DNA of 64,000 bases from Candidatus Villigracilis adiacens (GCA_016703605.1 JADJBU010000013.1:13746-77745), one strand, 5' to 3'; counted from the stretch's first letter, positions 1 to 8,775 are shown. Notes: generated by a model from the sequence alone, not told the origin. Numbers and translations are program-made.

Positions 1-450
1 ATGTTCTTCATAGATGTCGAGGGCGCGCGGGGGCGGTCCGTCCACCACTTCGCCTTCCATGCTGAATTTGGCGTCGTGGCAGGGGCAGAGATACGCCTGC
101 GCTTCAGCCGACCAGTTGACGGTGCAGGCAAGATGCGTGCATTTACTGTTGAGGATGAGCAGGTCGTCGGGCGAATCCGATTTGCGGACGGCGTATCCGC
201 CAAAGGAACTGGCGGTTCGTTCCCACCCATTGACCTGTACCCGCGTAAAGGAGAAGGGGTACGGCGTCCCGACCTGCATGTCTTCGAATTTGCCGATGGG
301 GACCCAGGCGTCCTTGCCGCCCTCCTGCAATGCCGGGTCTATCAAATAGAAAACGGAGGGAAGACCGATGATGGCGCCGATCAAACCTCCGACGATGCCC
401 GTCGTTACCTTGATGAAATCGCGGCGGGAGAGTTCGTGTGAATCAGACAT
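1..450 (-). CDS. Rieske [2Fe-2S] protein of a cytochrome bc/b6f-type complex, 3' end outside the window
   Basis: The minus strand reads open from an ATG at 450 to the window edge (150 codons, C-terminus missing). Residues 8-13 (SRRDFI) form a twin-arginine motif, followed by a hydrophobic stretch at about 16-36, so the protein is probably Tat-exported and anchored by an uncleaved N-terminal helix. The Rieske cluster motifs are visible: CTHLAC at about residues 103-108 and CPCH at about 122-125, supplying two Cys and two His ligands. The CTHLxCTVxW form resembles quinol:cytochrome c/plastocyanin oxidoreductase Rieske proteins rather than dioxygenase ferredoxins. A GGAG Shine-Dalgarno lies about 8 bases before the ATG. 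The cytochrome b partner is presumably beyond the left edge. Confidence 0.9.
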   Translation of the reverse strand, partial: MSDSHELSRRDFIKVTTGIVGGLIGAIIGLPSVFYLIDPALQEGGKDAWVPIGKFEDMQVGTPYPFSFTRVQVNGWERTASSFGGYAVRKSDSPDDLLILNSKCTHLACTVNWSAEAQAYLCPCHDAKFSMEGEVVDGPPPRALDIYEEH

Positions 451-772
451 GTGCGCCTCCAGAGAAGATGTGTCGCGCGCTTGTAAACGACTCTCATTAA
501 AATGGGCAAGCGTGGCTGAATTGGATTATACGGGTCATGGTTCGCATTATTATAGGACGGCAGGAATAAAATCGGCAGGATGTTTGTCATGATTCGATTG
601 GCGTTGAACGGAGCGCAAAATCTCCCGATTTTGCGCGAAAGCCGGGAGATGCCGTCATGGCTCCTAGCGCCGCTTTCGAGCCCCTGCACAACGTTCGGCG
701 TCCGTCACTTAAACTTTTTGTGGATAGGGGGTAAAATAGGCGCTTGTAATTAATTTCACTACGGAGGCATTC
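451..772. repeat. Intergenic region between divergent Rieske and sdh genes, with a REP3-type double hairpin
   Basis: No convincing gene. Positions 613-636 form a perfect hairpin (arms gcgcaaaatc / gattttgcgc, loop tccc). It is followed by a second imperfect stem from GAAAG (637) to CTTTC (677) around gccgggagatgccg. The same two-part layout recurs near 15135, 15370 and 36311. The stretch must also hold divergent promoters; a possible -10 (TAAAAT) sits near 733 upstream of sdhC. Confidence 0.6.
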
Positions 773-1147
773 ATGGGCTTGAAACGGGATGTCAGCCTTG
801 CCACGGGGCTGCGTTATCGCGGACCGGCGGGATACCTGACCTTTATCCTTCACCGCATCGGCGGGCTGGGAATGGCGACTTTCATTACGGTGCATGTTCT
901 TGCATCGTTCGTCGGGGGCGAAGTGGGAGCGGCAATCAACCATATCTATGAAAATTGGGCATTCCAGGCGTTCGTCTTCTTCTGTGTGTTGTTCCACGCC
1001 ATCAACGGTTTGCGCATCACCCTGCTCGACCTTTTTCCGAAACTGCTTGTACATCAAAAAGAGGCGATCTGGATCGAGTGGGCGGTGTTCATTCCGCTTT
1101 ACGCATTGTGCCTGTATGTGATCGTCAGCGCCGGGTTGGGAGGCTAG
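773..1147 (+). CDS. sdhC: Succinate dehydrogenase cytochrome b subunit SdhC
   Basis: This 124-residue membrane anchor binds heme and quinone and passes electrons from succinate oxidation to the quinone pool. Three hydrophobic segments are visible (about 33-50, 62-82 and 100-120). Histidines at HRIGG, TVHVL and FHAING sit where heme b or quinone ligands are expected. The N-terminus with GLRYRG before the first helix is typical of bacterial and archaeal SdhC. A GGAGG lies 6 bases before the ATG. It is the first gene of sdhC-sdhD-(insert)-sdhA-sdhB, and only one base separates its stop from the sdhD start. Confidence 0.9.
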   Translation: MGLKRDVSLATGLRYRGPAGYLTFILHRIGGLGMATFITVHVLASFVGGEVGAAINHIYENWAFQAFVFFCVLFHAINGLRITLLDLFPKLLVHQKEAIWIEWAVFIPLYALCLYVIVSAGLGG

Positions 1148-1148
1148 G

Positions 1149-1583
1149 ATGAAGGAAAAATCGAAAACCCTTTCCATCAAGGAACGCGGTCTGGCCAGTT
1201 TCGAGTCGATCATGTGGCTCTTCACGCGGCTTTCCGCGCTGGGGATGTACGCCTTGATCCTCTTCGCCATGATCGGCGCGCTGGTGATGGGGGCGCGCAA
1301 TAATATGAACCTCGCCGATGTGATGCGCTGGTCGTTCATGCCGAACGTGACGCATGTCGAAAGCACGGATGTGCCCGATCTCGAACCGTGGGCGACTCCC
1401 TTCTGGAAGTTGACCGCCAGCGCCCTGCTGCTGGTTGCCACGGCGCATGGCGTACACGGGCTGGTTGTGATCGCGGACGATTACATCGTCACTGAGGGCG
1501 GGCGCAAGATCGTGCGCCTGCTGAGCATTGTCATGATGGCCGGGATGAGCCTGATGGGCTTGTGGATCATCTGGACTTCGTAA
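1149..1583 (+). CDS. sdhD: Succinate dehydrogenase membrane anchor SdhD
   Basis: A 144-residue protein with three predicted membrane helices (about 27-48, 86-108 and 123-142). AHGVHGL at about 100-106 carries histidines that are candidate heme/quinone ligands. It directly follows sdhC and precedes sdhA and sdhB, which fixes the assignment more firmly than sequence alone, since SdhD proteins are weakly conserved. The loop between helices 1 and 2 is longer than usual (about 35 residues). The operon is interrupted after this gene by a repeat-flanked GxxExxY gene. Confidence 0.85.
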   Translation: MKEKSKTLSIKERGLASFESIMWLFTRLSALGMYALILFAMIGALVMGARNNMNLADVMRWSFMPNVTHVESTDVPDLEPWATPFWKLTASALLLVATAHGVHGLVVIADDYIVTEGGRKIVRLLSIVMMAGMSLMGLWIIWTS

Positions 1584-1650
1584 TTTTTTAAAACACAAAG
1601 GTTTGTTCCTTATCAAATTGCTTGAGCGAGTCTGCTTCAAAAAAGTCCTT

Positions 1651-2325
1651 AACCACGAAGGACACGAAGGTCACAAAGGAATTCTGAAAGGTGAAATTAA
1701 AAAATCTTGAAATTCGGCGCAAGATAATTTCAAGAAACTTCGCAGCCTTTTTATCCTTCGTGTTTAGAAAAGGGTTTTTGCAGTGAAGCCTTGGGTTGGA
1801 CCAGGTTTTTTGAATATGGATTGGTCGGAAGGAAACAGGTAATATTGAACCCGCCAAAGAAAATATATCTACCTGTTCCTGTTGAAACCGAGAAAATTGG
1901 AAAGATGGTTCTCGACGCGGCTTACAAAGCGCATACTGTTCTAGGAACTGGTTTGCTTGAATCGGTATGCCAAACGGCAGTAAAACATGTGTTGACAACA
2001 GGCGGCTTGCTTGCGGAGACAGAGGTGAAACTCCCAATCCAATTTGAAGGAGTGAAACTCGAATCGGCGCTGAAGATTGATCTTCTTGTTGAGAAATGCG
2101 TGATCGCAGAACTTAAATCTGTCGAGAAGACGCATCCAGTTCACGAGGCGCAGTTAATAACATATCTTCGCTTGAGCAAAGTCCGCCTCGGTTTTCTTAT
2201 AAACTTCAATGTGTCTCACCTTAGAGACGGTATCAAGCGAATCGTTGTGTAGTTCCTTTGTAAAGGTTATCAAGTTCACGAAACCCTTCGCTTAAATTCT
2301 TTGTGTACTTTGTGTCCTTTGTGGT
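1651..2325. mobile_element. Candidate insertion unit: GxxExxY gene flanked by inverted 'cacgaagg' repeats
   Basis: The left flank at 1651-1684 (accacgaaggacacgaag and onward) and the right flank at 2294-2325 (reverse complement taccacaaaggacacaaa and onward) are imperfect inverted copies of about 32 bases around the GxxExxY gene. The unit splits the otherwise contiguous sdh operon. A hairpin made of the same two arms, with no gene between them, occurs at 4142-4216 between sdhA and sdhB. No transposase is present, so mobility is inferred from position and the flanks. Confidence 0.5.
1791..2252 (+). CDS. GxxExxY family protein (PDDEXK_3-like), start uncertain
   Basis: The family signature is clear. 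GTGLLESVCQ at about residues 51-60 corresponds to the GxxExxY region, here with Cys in place of the usual Tyr. It is followed by KIDLLVEKCVIAELK (a D...ExK nuclease-like core) and a C-terminal LGFLINFNV...DGIKRIV block. Biochemical function is unknown; the fold is thought to be related to PD-(D/E)XK nucleases. The listed start is a TTG; the first in-frame ATG (1905) would remove part of the conserved N-terminal helix, so the true start probably lies between 1791 and 1860. Position inside the sdh operon between inverted repeats suggests acquisition. Confidence 0.75.
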   Translation: MGWTRFFEYGLVGRKQVILNPPKKIYLPVPVETEKIGKMVLDAAYKAHTVLGTGLLESVCQTAVKHVLTTGGLLAETEVKLPIQFEGVKLESALKIDLLVEKCVIAELKSVEKTHPVHEAQLITYLRLSKVRLGFLINFNVSHLRDGIKRIVV

Positions 2326-2348
2326 AAAAAAACAATCAGGAGTAATTC

Positions 2349-4142
2349 ATGGCGAATGTTCATCAATTTGAAGTGATCGTGGTCGGCGCGGGCGGGGCGG
2401 GGCTGATGGCGGGGTTGTACGCCTCCAAGTCCGCGAAGACGGCGGTCATCAGCAAGTTATATCCCACGCGCTCGCATACGGGCGCGGCGCAGGGCGGCAT
2501 CTCGGCGGCGCTGGGCAATTATGAAGAAGACAAACCCGAATGGCACATGTATGACACCGTCAAAGGCTCCGATTATCTCGGCGACCAGGACGCCATTGAG
2601 TTCATGTGCAACGAGGCGATCAACGCCGTGCTTGAACTCGAACACATGGGCTTGCCCTTCGACCGCACACCCGACGGCAGGATTTCACAGCGTCCGTTTG
2701 GCGGACATACCAACGTCGAAACGGGCAAACCCGTCCGGCGCGCGGCTCATGCGGCGGACCGCACCGGGCACATGATCCTGCAAACGCTGTACCAGCAATG
2801 CATCAAAAACAACGTCTCGTTCTTCGACGAGTATCAGGTCGTGGACTTCATCATGGTGGACGGCAAAGCCTCCGGCATTGTCGCCATCGAACTGGCGACG
2901 GGCGAGATGCACACCTTCCATGCCAAGGCGATTGTCTTTGCCACAGGCGGACACGGACGCATCTTCGAAGTAACATCCAATGCCTATGCCTACACCGGCG
3001 ACGGCGCGGCGGTTCTGTACCGGCGCGGCATTCCGCTCGAGGATATGGAGTTCTTCCAATTCCACCCGACGGGCATTTACAAACTCGGCATCCTTATCAC
3101 CGAGGGCGTGCGCGGCGAAGGCGGCGTGTTGATCAACGGCAAGGGCGAGCGCTTCATGCCGAAGTACGCGCCGAGCGTCAAAGACCTTGCTTCCCGCGAT
3201 GTTGTCAGTCGCGCCATTCTCACCGAAATAAAAGAAGGGCGCGGCGTGGACGGGAAGAATTACGTCTACCTGGATATCCGCCCCGAGACGGTGAACAAGT
3301 TTGCCAAAGAGGACGGACGCACAAACCCGGACGGCTCTCCCTACAATCTGACGGCGGATGCCGTGCTAAAGAAGATTCCCGACATCATAGATTTTTGCCG
3401 CGTCTACCTCGGGGTTGATCCTGTCACCCAGATGATGCCCATCCAGCCGACGGCTCATTACACGATGGGCGGGATTCCCACCAATAAATTCGGCGAAGTG
3501 GTCGTGGACGATAAAGGCGCGACCGTCCCCGGTTTGTATGCGGCGGGTGAATGCGCGTGCGTCTCCGTCCACGGAGCGAATCGACTCGGCACGAATTCCC
3601 TGCTCGATATCGTCGTCTTCGGCAAACATGCCGGGCTCAAGGCGGCGGAGTACGCCAAATCTGCTGAATGGACGAATCTGCCGCAGGACGCTGACTCAGC
3701 CGCGAGGTCCGAATTTGAGGCGCTGCGCAATGGGTCGGGTAAAGAGAACGCGTTCGACCTGTCCAATGAGATGAAGAGCGCCATGTTCCGCGATGTCGGC
3801 ATCTACCGCAGCGAGAAGGAGATGCAGTCGGCGGTGGAGAAGGTGCGCGAGTTGCAGGCGCGTTACAAGGAAGTGCGCGTGAGCGATACGGGAAAAATTT
3901 TCAACACCGAACTGCTCAACGCCTGGGAACTGGGCAACATGCTCGCGGTGGCGGAAGTGGTGGCGGTGAGCGCGTTGAACCGCAAGGAAAGCCGCGGCGG
4001 ACATTCGCGCGAGGATTATCCCGAACGCGACGATGCGAACTGGTTGAAGCACACGCTGGTGACGAAGAAGGATGGGAAGATCGAGATCAATTACAAGCCG
4101 GTGGTGATTACGAAGCATCAACCGAAGGCGAGAATTTATTAA
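2349..4142 (+). CDS. sdhA: Succinate dehydrogenase flavoprotein subunit SdhA
   Basis: This 597-residue catalytic subunit oxidises succinate to fumarate using covalently bound FAD. Visible motifs are the dinucleotide-binding GAGGAGLMAG (about 13-22), SHTGAAQGG with the His that carries FAD (about 42-50), the substrate-site HPTG and RGEGG region (about 238-262), and a C-terminal HGANRLGTNSLLD block (about 406-418). Length matches the family. It ends immediately before the repeat hairpin at 4142-4216 that separates it from sdhB. The ATG has AGGAG about 6 bases upstream. Confidence 0.97.
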   Translation: MANVHQFEVIVVGAGGAGLMAGLYASKSAKTAVISKLYPTRSHTGAAQGGISAALGNYEEDKPEWHMYDTVKGSDYLGDQDAIEFMCNEAINAVLELEHMGLPFDRTPDGRISQRPFGGHTNVETGKPVRRAAHAADRTGHMILQTLYQQCIKNNVSFFDEYQVVDFIMVDGKASGIVAIELATGEMHTFHAKAIVFATGGHGRIFEVTSNAYAYTGDGAAVLYRRGIPLEDMEFFQFHPTGIYKLGILITEGVRGEGGVLINGKGERFMPKYAPSVKDLASRDVVSRAILTEIKEGRGVDGKNYVYLDIRPETVNKFAKEDGRTNPDGSPYNLTADAVLKKIPDIIDFCRVYLGVDPVTQMMPIQPTAHYTMGGIPTNKFGEVVVDDKGATVPGLYAAGECACVSVHGANRLGTNSLLDIVVFGKHAGLKAAEYAKSAEWTNLPQDADSAARSEFEALRNGSGKENAFDLSNEMKSAMFRDVGIYRSEKEMQSAVEKVRELQARYKEVRVSDTGKIFNTELLNAWELGNMLAVAEVVAVSALNRKESRGGHSREDYPERDDANWLKHTLVTKKDGKIEINYKPVVITKHQPKARIY

Positions 4143-4216
4143 ACACAAAGGACACGAAGTACACAAAGGTTTTAAAGTTTTTCCTTCGTGACCTTTGTGC
4201 CCTTCGTGTTTAAAGG
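4142..4216. repeat. Palindromic 'cacaaagg/cacgaagg' repeat without a gene
   Basis: The sequence from aaacacaaaggacacgaag to ccttcgtgtttaaagg folds back on itself with a short AT-rich loop. Its arms match those flanking the GxxExxY gene at 1651-2325, so it looks like an empty or collapsed copy. It lies between sdhA and sdhB and might attenuate transcription or protect the mRNA 3' end. Confidence 0.6.
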
Positions 4217-4233
4217 TTTTTGAGGAGACATTT

Positions 4234-4941
4234 ATGGAAATTACCGTAAAAATTTTCCGTTACAACCCCGAGAAAGACCAGCGCGGCAATTATGTGACGT
4301 ACAAGCTCGAAGCCGACCCGAACGACCGCGTGCTGGATGTGTTGGAGTACATCAAAGGCAAGACCGACGGCGCGTTGTCGTTCCGGCGTTCGTGCGCGCA
4401 CGGCGTCTGCGGATCGGACGCGATGCGCATCAACGGGCGCAACCGGCTGGCGTGCAAGGTGCTGGTGCGCGATGTGGGCGCGGATATCACCATCGAGCCG
4501 CTGCTGGGCATGAAGGTCGTGAAGGATTTGATCGTGGATATGGAGCCCTTCTTCGATAATTACAAGAAGATGAAGCCGTATCTCATCAACGACTCGCCGC
4601 TCCCCGAAAACGGGCGCGAGAGACTGCAAAGCCCCGAACAACGCGCGCGCTTCGACGAGGCGACCAAGTGTATTCTGTGCGCGGCTTGTACCACGTCCTG
4701 CCCGTCGTTCTGGGCAAGCGACCAGTATTTCGGTCCCGCCGCGTTCGTCGCCGCCCATCGCTTCGTCTTCGACAGCCGCGATGAAGGCGCGAGCCAACGC
4801 CTGATGGTTCTCGCCGAAACGGATGGCACGGTGAGATGCCATACCGCGTACAACTGCACCGAAGCCTGCCCGCGCGAGATTCAAATCACGAAGGCGATCG
4901 GCGAGTTGAAGATGGCGATGATGACGGGGAAGATTGATTAA
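4234..4941 (+). CDS. sdhB: Succinate dehydrogenase iron-sulfur subunit SdhB
   Basis: A 235-residue electron-transfer subunit. The N-terminal ferredoxin domain has the plant-type [2Fe-2S] motif SCAHGVCGSDAM with a later Cys in LACKV. The C-terminal domain has CILCAACTTSCP for [4Fe-4S], and CHTAYNCTEACP completes the [3Fe-4S] and [4Fe-4S] ligands. The ATG at 4234, with GAGGAG about 6 bases upstream, is preferred over an upstream in-frame TTG that would translate repeat sequence. It is the last gene of the sdh operon. Confidence 0.96.
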   Translation: MEITVKIFRYNPEKDQRGNYVTYKLEADPNDRVLDVLEYIKGKTDGALSFRRSCAHGVCGSDAMRINGRNRLACKVLVRDVGADITIEPLLGMKVVKDLIVDMEPFFDNYKKMKPYLINDSPLPENGRERLQSPEQRARFDEATKCILCAACTTSCPSFWASDQYFGPAAFVAAHRFVFDSRDEGASQRLMVLAETDGTVRCHTAYNCTEACPREIQITKAIGELKMAMMTGKID

Positions 4942-5104
4942 GAGCAGGGAATGGGGAATAGTGGATAGCGAATAGGTAAGCCGTGTCCGTGTGGATGCGG
5001 CTTGTTTTTTTCTCATCGCCATCCGCCTGCTGTGGAGAGAATCGGATTCGGTCATCCATTTTGGTTTTGCGTGCTTCAATTATAGTAAGATAAAAACAGC
5101 CCCA

Positions 5105-6355
5105 ATGACAGAAACCCTCCCCGCGCTTTCACAGCTTCCAAGCCCATCTTCTCAGCGCATTGCCCTGCGCCTGACAAAACCCGCTGAACGCGCCCTGAAA
5201 CAAGGACACCCCTGGGTCTTCGACCAATCCATCACCGGGCAAAGCCGCGAAGGCAGCCCCGGCGACCTTGCCGTGATCTTCGATGACAAACGCCGTTTTC
5301 TCGCCATCGGGTTATACGACCCCACATCCGCCATCCGCGCGCGCATTTTGCAAAAGGGCAGGCAAGCCGTCATTGATGCGAACTGGTTCGAAGAAAAAAT
5401 AAAAACAGCAGCCGGCCTTCGCAAGCCGCTCGACAAACAAGACACGAACGGCTATCGTCTCGTCCACGGCGAGAACGATGGCTTGCCCGGCCTGGTCATC
5501 GACCGTTATGCAGATACGCTGGTTCTCAAACTTTACACGCCCGCCTGGGTTCCGCGCCTCAACGATGTTACTTCCGCGCTTGCAGCCGCCCAATCTTTCA
5601 ACCATTTGATATTGAGACTCAATCGCTCGCTCAACAAACAGACCGGGCATCTTCACGGTCTCACCGATGGGATGACTCTTACGCCTCAGACTCCCGAAGG
5701 CTTGATCCTGTTCAAAGAGAATGGCATTACCTTTGAGTGTGATCCCATTAACGGGCAAAAGACCGGCTTCTTCCTCGACCAGCGCGAGAACCGCGAGCGG
5801 GTGCGGACTTTTTCCAAAGGCAAATCGGTCTTGAACGTCTTTTCCTACACCGGCGGGTTTTCACTCTACGCCGCCGATGGCGGCGCGACCGAGGTCGTCA
5901 GCGTGGACTTTAGCGCGCCCGCCACGCAAGCCGCCTTGCGAAACATTCAACACAACCAACACAGAGAAAATATTCGCAACGCAAAATTTGAAACTCTCGA
6001 CCAGGATGCCTTCGAAGCGCTCAAGCAGATGAAAACCCAAAATCGTCAATTCGATGTCGTCATCCTCGACCCGCCCATGTTCGCGCAGAATCAATCGCAG
6101 ATCGAAACCGCGCTCAACGCCTATCGTCAACTCGCGCATTTGGGGCTGGGCGCGCTCAAGCGCGGAGGCATTCTCGTGCAAGCCTCCTGCTCCAGCCGCG
6201 TCAGCGCCGATGATTTTTTCAGCGCCATTCATCAAGCCGCGCAAGAATCCGGCCGCCCATTGAAAGAGATCGAACGGACAGGTCACGCGCCTGACCACCC
6301 CATCACGTATAAGGAAGGCGCGTATCTCAAGTGTCTGTTCGCTGCCGCGCCATAA
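5105..6355 (+). CDS. Class I SAM-dependent rRNA (cytosine-C5) methyltransferase, RlmI/YccW-like
   Basis: About 416 residues. The N-terminal segment (ERALKQGHPWVFDQSI) begins a PUA-like RNA-binding domain. A central EEHI-like domain follows (GQKTGFFLDQREN at about 216-228). The C-terminal Rossmann methyltransferase domain shows NVFSYTGGFS (SAM binding, motif I) and VILDPPMFA (motif IV, DPP). RlmI methylates C1962 of 23S rRNA in Escherichia coli; which base is modified here is inferred from homology only. The ATG at 5105 fits the family start; the longer upstream reading frame lacks conservation signs. It appears to be monocistronic. Confidence 0.88.
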   Translation: MTETLPALSQLPSPSSQRIALRLTKPAERALKQGHPWVFDQSITGQSREGSPGDLAVIFDDKRRFLAIGLYDPTSAIRARILQKGRQAVIDANWFEEKIKTAAGLRKPLDKQDTNGYRLVHGENDGLPGLVIDRYADTLVLKLYTPAWVPRLNDVTSALAAAQSFNHLILRLNRSLNKQTGHLHGLTDGMTLTPQTPEGLILFKENGITFECDPINGQKTGFFLDQRENRERVRTFSKGKSVLNVFSYTGGFSLYAADGGATEVVSVDFSAPATQAALRNIQHNQHRENIRNAKFETLDQDAFEALKQMKTQNRQFDVVILDPPMFAQNQSQIETALNAYRQLAHLGLGALKRGGILVQASCSSRVSADDFFSAIHQAAQESGRPLKEIERTGHAPDHPITYKEGAYLKCLFAAAP

Positions 6356-6363
6356 GTCAATAT

Positions 6364-6435
6364 CGTCATTGCGAGGGCAATGTTCTTGCGAAGCAGCCCG
6401 AAGCAATCTCATGCGCGGCGCGGATCGCAATGACG
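6364..6435. repeat. Dispersed inverted repeat ending in cgtcattgcg / cgcaatgacg
   Basis: Perfect 10-base inverted ends (6364-6373 and 6426-6435) flank about 50 bases containing cgaagcaatct. This is the layout of a small 'CGTCATTGCGAG...GCAATGACG' repeat seen in many bacterial genomes. It lies between two plus-strand genes. Confidence 0.6.
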
Positions 6436-6458
6436 GGAATTAAATAAATGAGGTTTCC

Positions 6459-7301
6459 ATGTCTCACTTAACCCTCCCCAACTCGCTCATCACCCCACAA
6501 TTTCTTTTCAAAAATCTTTCCGCCGAAAATCTCATCATCTTCGACGCCAGCATGAAGCCGGTGGGGAATATCGCCGCGCCGCAAACCAACGCATACATCC
6601 CCGGCTCGCTGCGTTTCGATTTTGACGAACACATCCGCGATCATAAAACGATTCTTCCGCACATGATGCCCGCGCCGGAATTCTTCACCGAAGAGATGCA
6701 AAAGATGGGCGTCAACCAAGACAGCGCGATTGTGGTCTACGACAACGTCGGCGTGTATGCCAGCCCGCGCGCGTGGTGGACGTTCCGCGCAATGGGGCAT
6801 GATAACGCGGCGGTCTTGGATGGAGGTCTGCCTGCATGGATGGACGCGGGCTATGAGGTTTCATCCACGCTGACAGTTTCATCGCTTCGAGGAGACTTCG
6901 CCTCACATCCACGCCCGGGGTCCTTCGTTGACTCCCAAACAGTGACCCACGCCTTAAGCGACTCCGCTTACAGCGTGCTGGATGCCCGGTCGGCGGGACG
7001 ATTCACAGGTCAGGAAAAAGAGCCGCGCGCAGGGTTGAGGGGAGGTCACATGCCCGGTGCAGAGTCCATGCCTTTTGGGGAGACTCAAGTGGACGGCGTA
7101 ATGAAATCCCCTGCGCTTCTCCGTGAGATGTTCTCTCAATATCAAAACAAAAAGTTGATCTTCAGTTGCGGGTCGGGTGTGACGGCTTGTATTCTTGCGC
7201 TGGCGGCAGAGCAGGCGGGGTTGAAAAATTTGGCGGTGTACGACGGCTCGTGGGCGGAATGGGGCGCGGAGTCGTCAGGACTGCCGGTTGTAAAAAATTA
7301 G
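6459..7301 (+). CDS. Sulfurtransferase (thiosulfate / 3-mercaptopyruvate type, tandem rhodanese)
   Basis: A 280-residue protein with two rhodanese domains. The N-terminal domain (about 1-130) is catalytically silent and has VVYDNVGVYASPRAWW. The C-terminal domain (about 150-280) carries the active-site loop SCGSGVTACI with the catalytic Cys near residue 228. LDARSAGRFTGQ and the G-H-M-P-G-A block (about 201-206) are hallmark rhodanese segments. The CGSGVT loop is the form common in SseA-like mercaptopyruvate sulfurtransferases. The 3' end overlaps the convergent MazG-like gene by 4 bases. Confidence 0.92.
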   Translation: MSHLTLPNSLITPQFLFKNLSAENLIIFDASMKPVGNIAAPQTNAYIPGSLRFDFDEHIRDHKTILPHMMPAPEFFTEEMQKMGVNQDSAIVVYDNVGVYASPRAWWTFRAMGHDNAAVLDGGLPAWMDAGYEVSSTLTVSSLRGDFASHPRPGSFVDSQTVTHALSDSAYSVLDARSAGRFTGQEKEPRAGLRGGHMPGAESMPFGETQVDGVMKSPALLREMFSQYQNKKLIFSCGSGVTACILALAAEQAGLKNLAVYDGSWAEWGAESSGLPVVKN

Positions 7302-7627
7302 CGATTATCCCCGTCGCCTTGAATCTTGCCGCGGGACTGCCGGTCTAAAAGTTTTGCCAAATTCGCTTCGGCAATTTCATCGAGCGGAAGGTTCAACTCC
7401 GTGGCGACCTGGGCGATGTACCAAAGCACGTCGCCGAGTTCGGCTTTGAGCGCCTCCCGTTCCGCCTCGCCGATGTTCCCCTGTTTGTCCCTGAATATCT
7501 TTTTGATCTTTCCCGCCACCTCTCCCGCTTCGTTGACCAGGCCGAGCGCCGGGTAGATGACGGGATGCCCAATGGAGGGGTACTGCGCCGTGGCGCGGGA
7601 TTTTTGCTGGTAGTCGTTGAGATTCAT
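7298..7627 (-). CDS. MazG-like nucleotide pyrophosphohydrolase
   Basis: A 109-residue single-domain all-alpha NTP pyrophosphatase. The MazG metal-binding pattern is visible: NEAGEVAGKIKK (about 32-43, the EExxE/EAGEV helix) and LKAELGDVLWYIA (about 60-72, ExxD). These proteins hydrolyse non-canonical or excess (d)NTPs to monophosphates. It converges on the sulfurtransferase with a 4-base overlap and is followed upstream, on the same strand, by the DUF4143 ATPase gene 11 bases away. Confidence 0.88.
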   Translation of the reverse strand: MNLNDYQQKSRATAQYPSIGHPVIYPALGLVNEAGEVAGKIKKIFRDKQGNIGEAEREALKAELGDVLWYIAQVATELNLPLDEIAEANLAKLLDRQSRGKIQGDGDNR

Positions 7628-7638
7628 GGGTGAGTCCT

Positions 7639-8769
7639 TTATGGCAGGATGAATTTTTGATAGTTGTCCGGCGAGATGATTTCATAATCCGAATTTGGAT
7701 AGCCTTCCAGCCATAATGCGGGCGGACTGAGCGTTTTGGCGGTTGACCATTTCATTTCGTAGCCGCACAGTTTTCCATCCCGTTCCTCTATGAGGTCTAT
7801 CTCCTGCTGGTTGTATGTCCGCCAGAAGTACATGTTGGCGTAAATGGACTGGTAGGTTCTGTGCTTGAGGCGTTCGATGAAAATAAAGTTTTCCCACAAC
7901 TGCCCAACATCGTTGCGCTGGGAAAGCCCGTTGAATTGGGCGATCAGCGAGTTGCGGATGCCCAGGTCCATGAAATAGTATTTCGATTTATTGGTGATTT
8001 CGTTTCGCAGGTTGCGGCTGAACCCGCCCAGGCGCGCAAGCACGAACGCTTTTTCAAGCAGGTCCAAATATCGTTGGACGGTTTTGTAATCCACACCGAT
8101 TTTTGTTCCGATTTCCGACAGCGAGACTTCCGAGCCGACTTGAAAAGCAAGCAGTTTGAGCAGGTCGAGCAGGGTCTTGGAATTTTTCACCCGGTCGAAG
8201 GCGAGGATATCCTTCACCAGATACGAGTTTGAAATCTCGGTGATTACGTCCACTTTTTGTTTTTTTGTGGAAGCCTGCAAGACTTCGGGATAAGCGCCGT
8301 AGACAAGGAAGTCTTCCATTTTTTCCCGAAGCTCAAATTTGTTGTACGCGGAAAGCAGTTCCGCTTGCGCCAGCGGATACAAGGTGAGGGTTTGCTTTCT
8401 GCCTGTCAGCGGTTCACCGACCTGCCCGGCAAGTTCAAAGGAAGAGGAGCCTGTCAAAACCACGCGGATGTCGGGACGCTGATCCACGATAATCTTGATA
8501 CCCATGCCGATATTGGGAATGTTCTGCGCTTCGTCAATGGCGAGCAGTTCGTATCCCTCCACATAAGAGAGAATTTCCCCAAAATCCTGCGAGCTTAGGA
8601 TTTGTTGAGTTCGGAGATTGTCCCCTGAATCCAATTTGTATTTGAAAGTTGTGTCTTTCAGGAAGTTTTGCAGGAGGGTGGTCTTCCCCACCCGGCGCGG
8701 ACCGTAAATGAGCAGGGCTTTCCCAGCCTGAAGGTAGCTTTCGAGCGGTTCATAAGAGCGTTTGAACAT
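7639..8769 (-). CDS. AAA_14/DUF4143 family ATPase (first copy)
   Basis: The N-terminal P-loop ATPase domain has Walker A YGPRRVGKTT (about 22-31) and a Walker B segment LLAIDEAQNI near residue 97. ATGSS-like sensor LTGSSSFELAGQ and the GRKQTLTLYPL segment follow. The C-terminal DUF4143 region includes a winged-helix-like SEIGTKIGVDYKTVQRYLDLL and a terminal EIDLIEERDGKLCGYEMKW, a nuclease-like core. Molecular role is unknown. I place the start at the ATG at 8769 because a consensus promoter sits 6 bases upstream, making the mRNA leaderless; in-frame codons at 8784 (ATG) and 8811 (TTG) fall inside that promoter. A paralogue with the same arrangement is at 25902. Confidence 0.9.
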   Translation of the reverse strand: MFKRSYEPLESYLQAGKALLIYGPRRVGKTTLLQNFLKDTTFKYKLDSGDNLRTQQILSSQDFGEILSYVEGYELLAIDEAQNIPNIGMGIKIIVDQRPDIRVVLTGSSSFELAGQVGEPLTGRKQTLTLYPLAQAELLSAYNKFELREKMEDFLVYGAYPEVLQASTKKQKVDVITEISNSYLVKDILAFDRVKNSKTLLDLLKLLAFQVGSEVSLSEIGTKIGVDYKTVQRYLDLLEKAFVLARLGGFSRNLRNEITNKSKYYFMDLGIRNSLIAQFNGLSQRNDVGQLWENFIFIERLKHRTYQSIYANMYFWRTYNQQEIDLIEERDGKLCGYEMKWSTAKTLSPPALWLEGYPNSDYEIISPDNYQKFILP

Positions 8770-8775
8770 AAAACC

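Noticed and set aside
587..1640. Long minus-strand frames opposite sdhC and sdhD
   Set aside because: Antisense to two motif-supported SDH subunits; no family features.
4210..5079. 289-codon minus-strand frame opposite sdhB
   Set aside because: Shadow of the SdhB gene, which has all FeS motifs on the plus strand.
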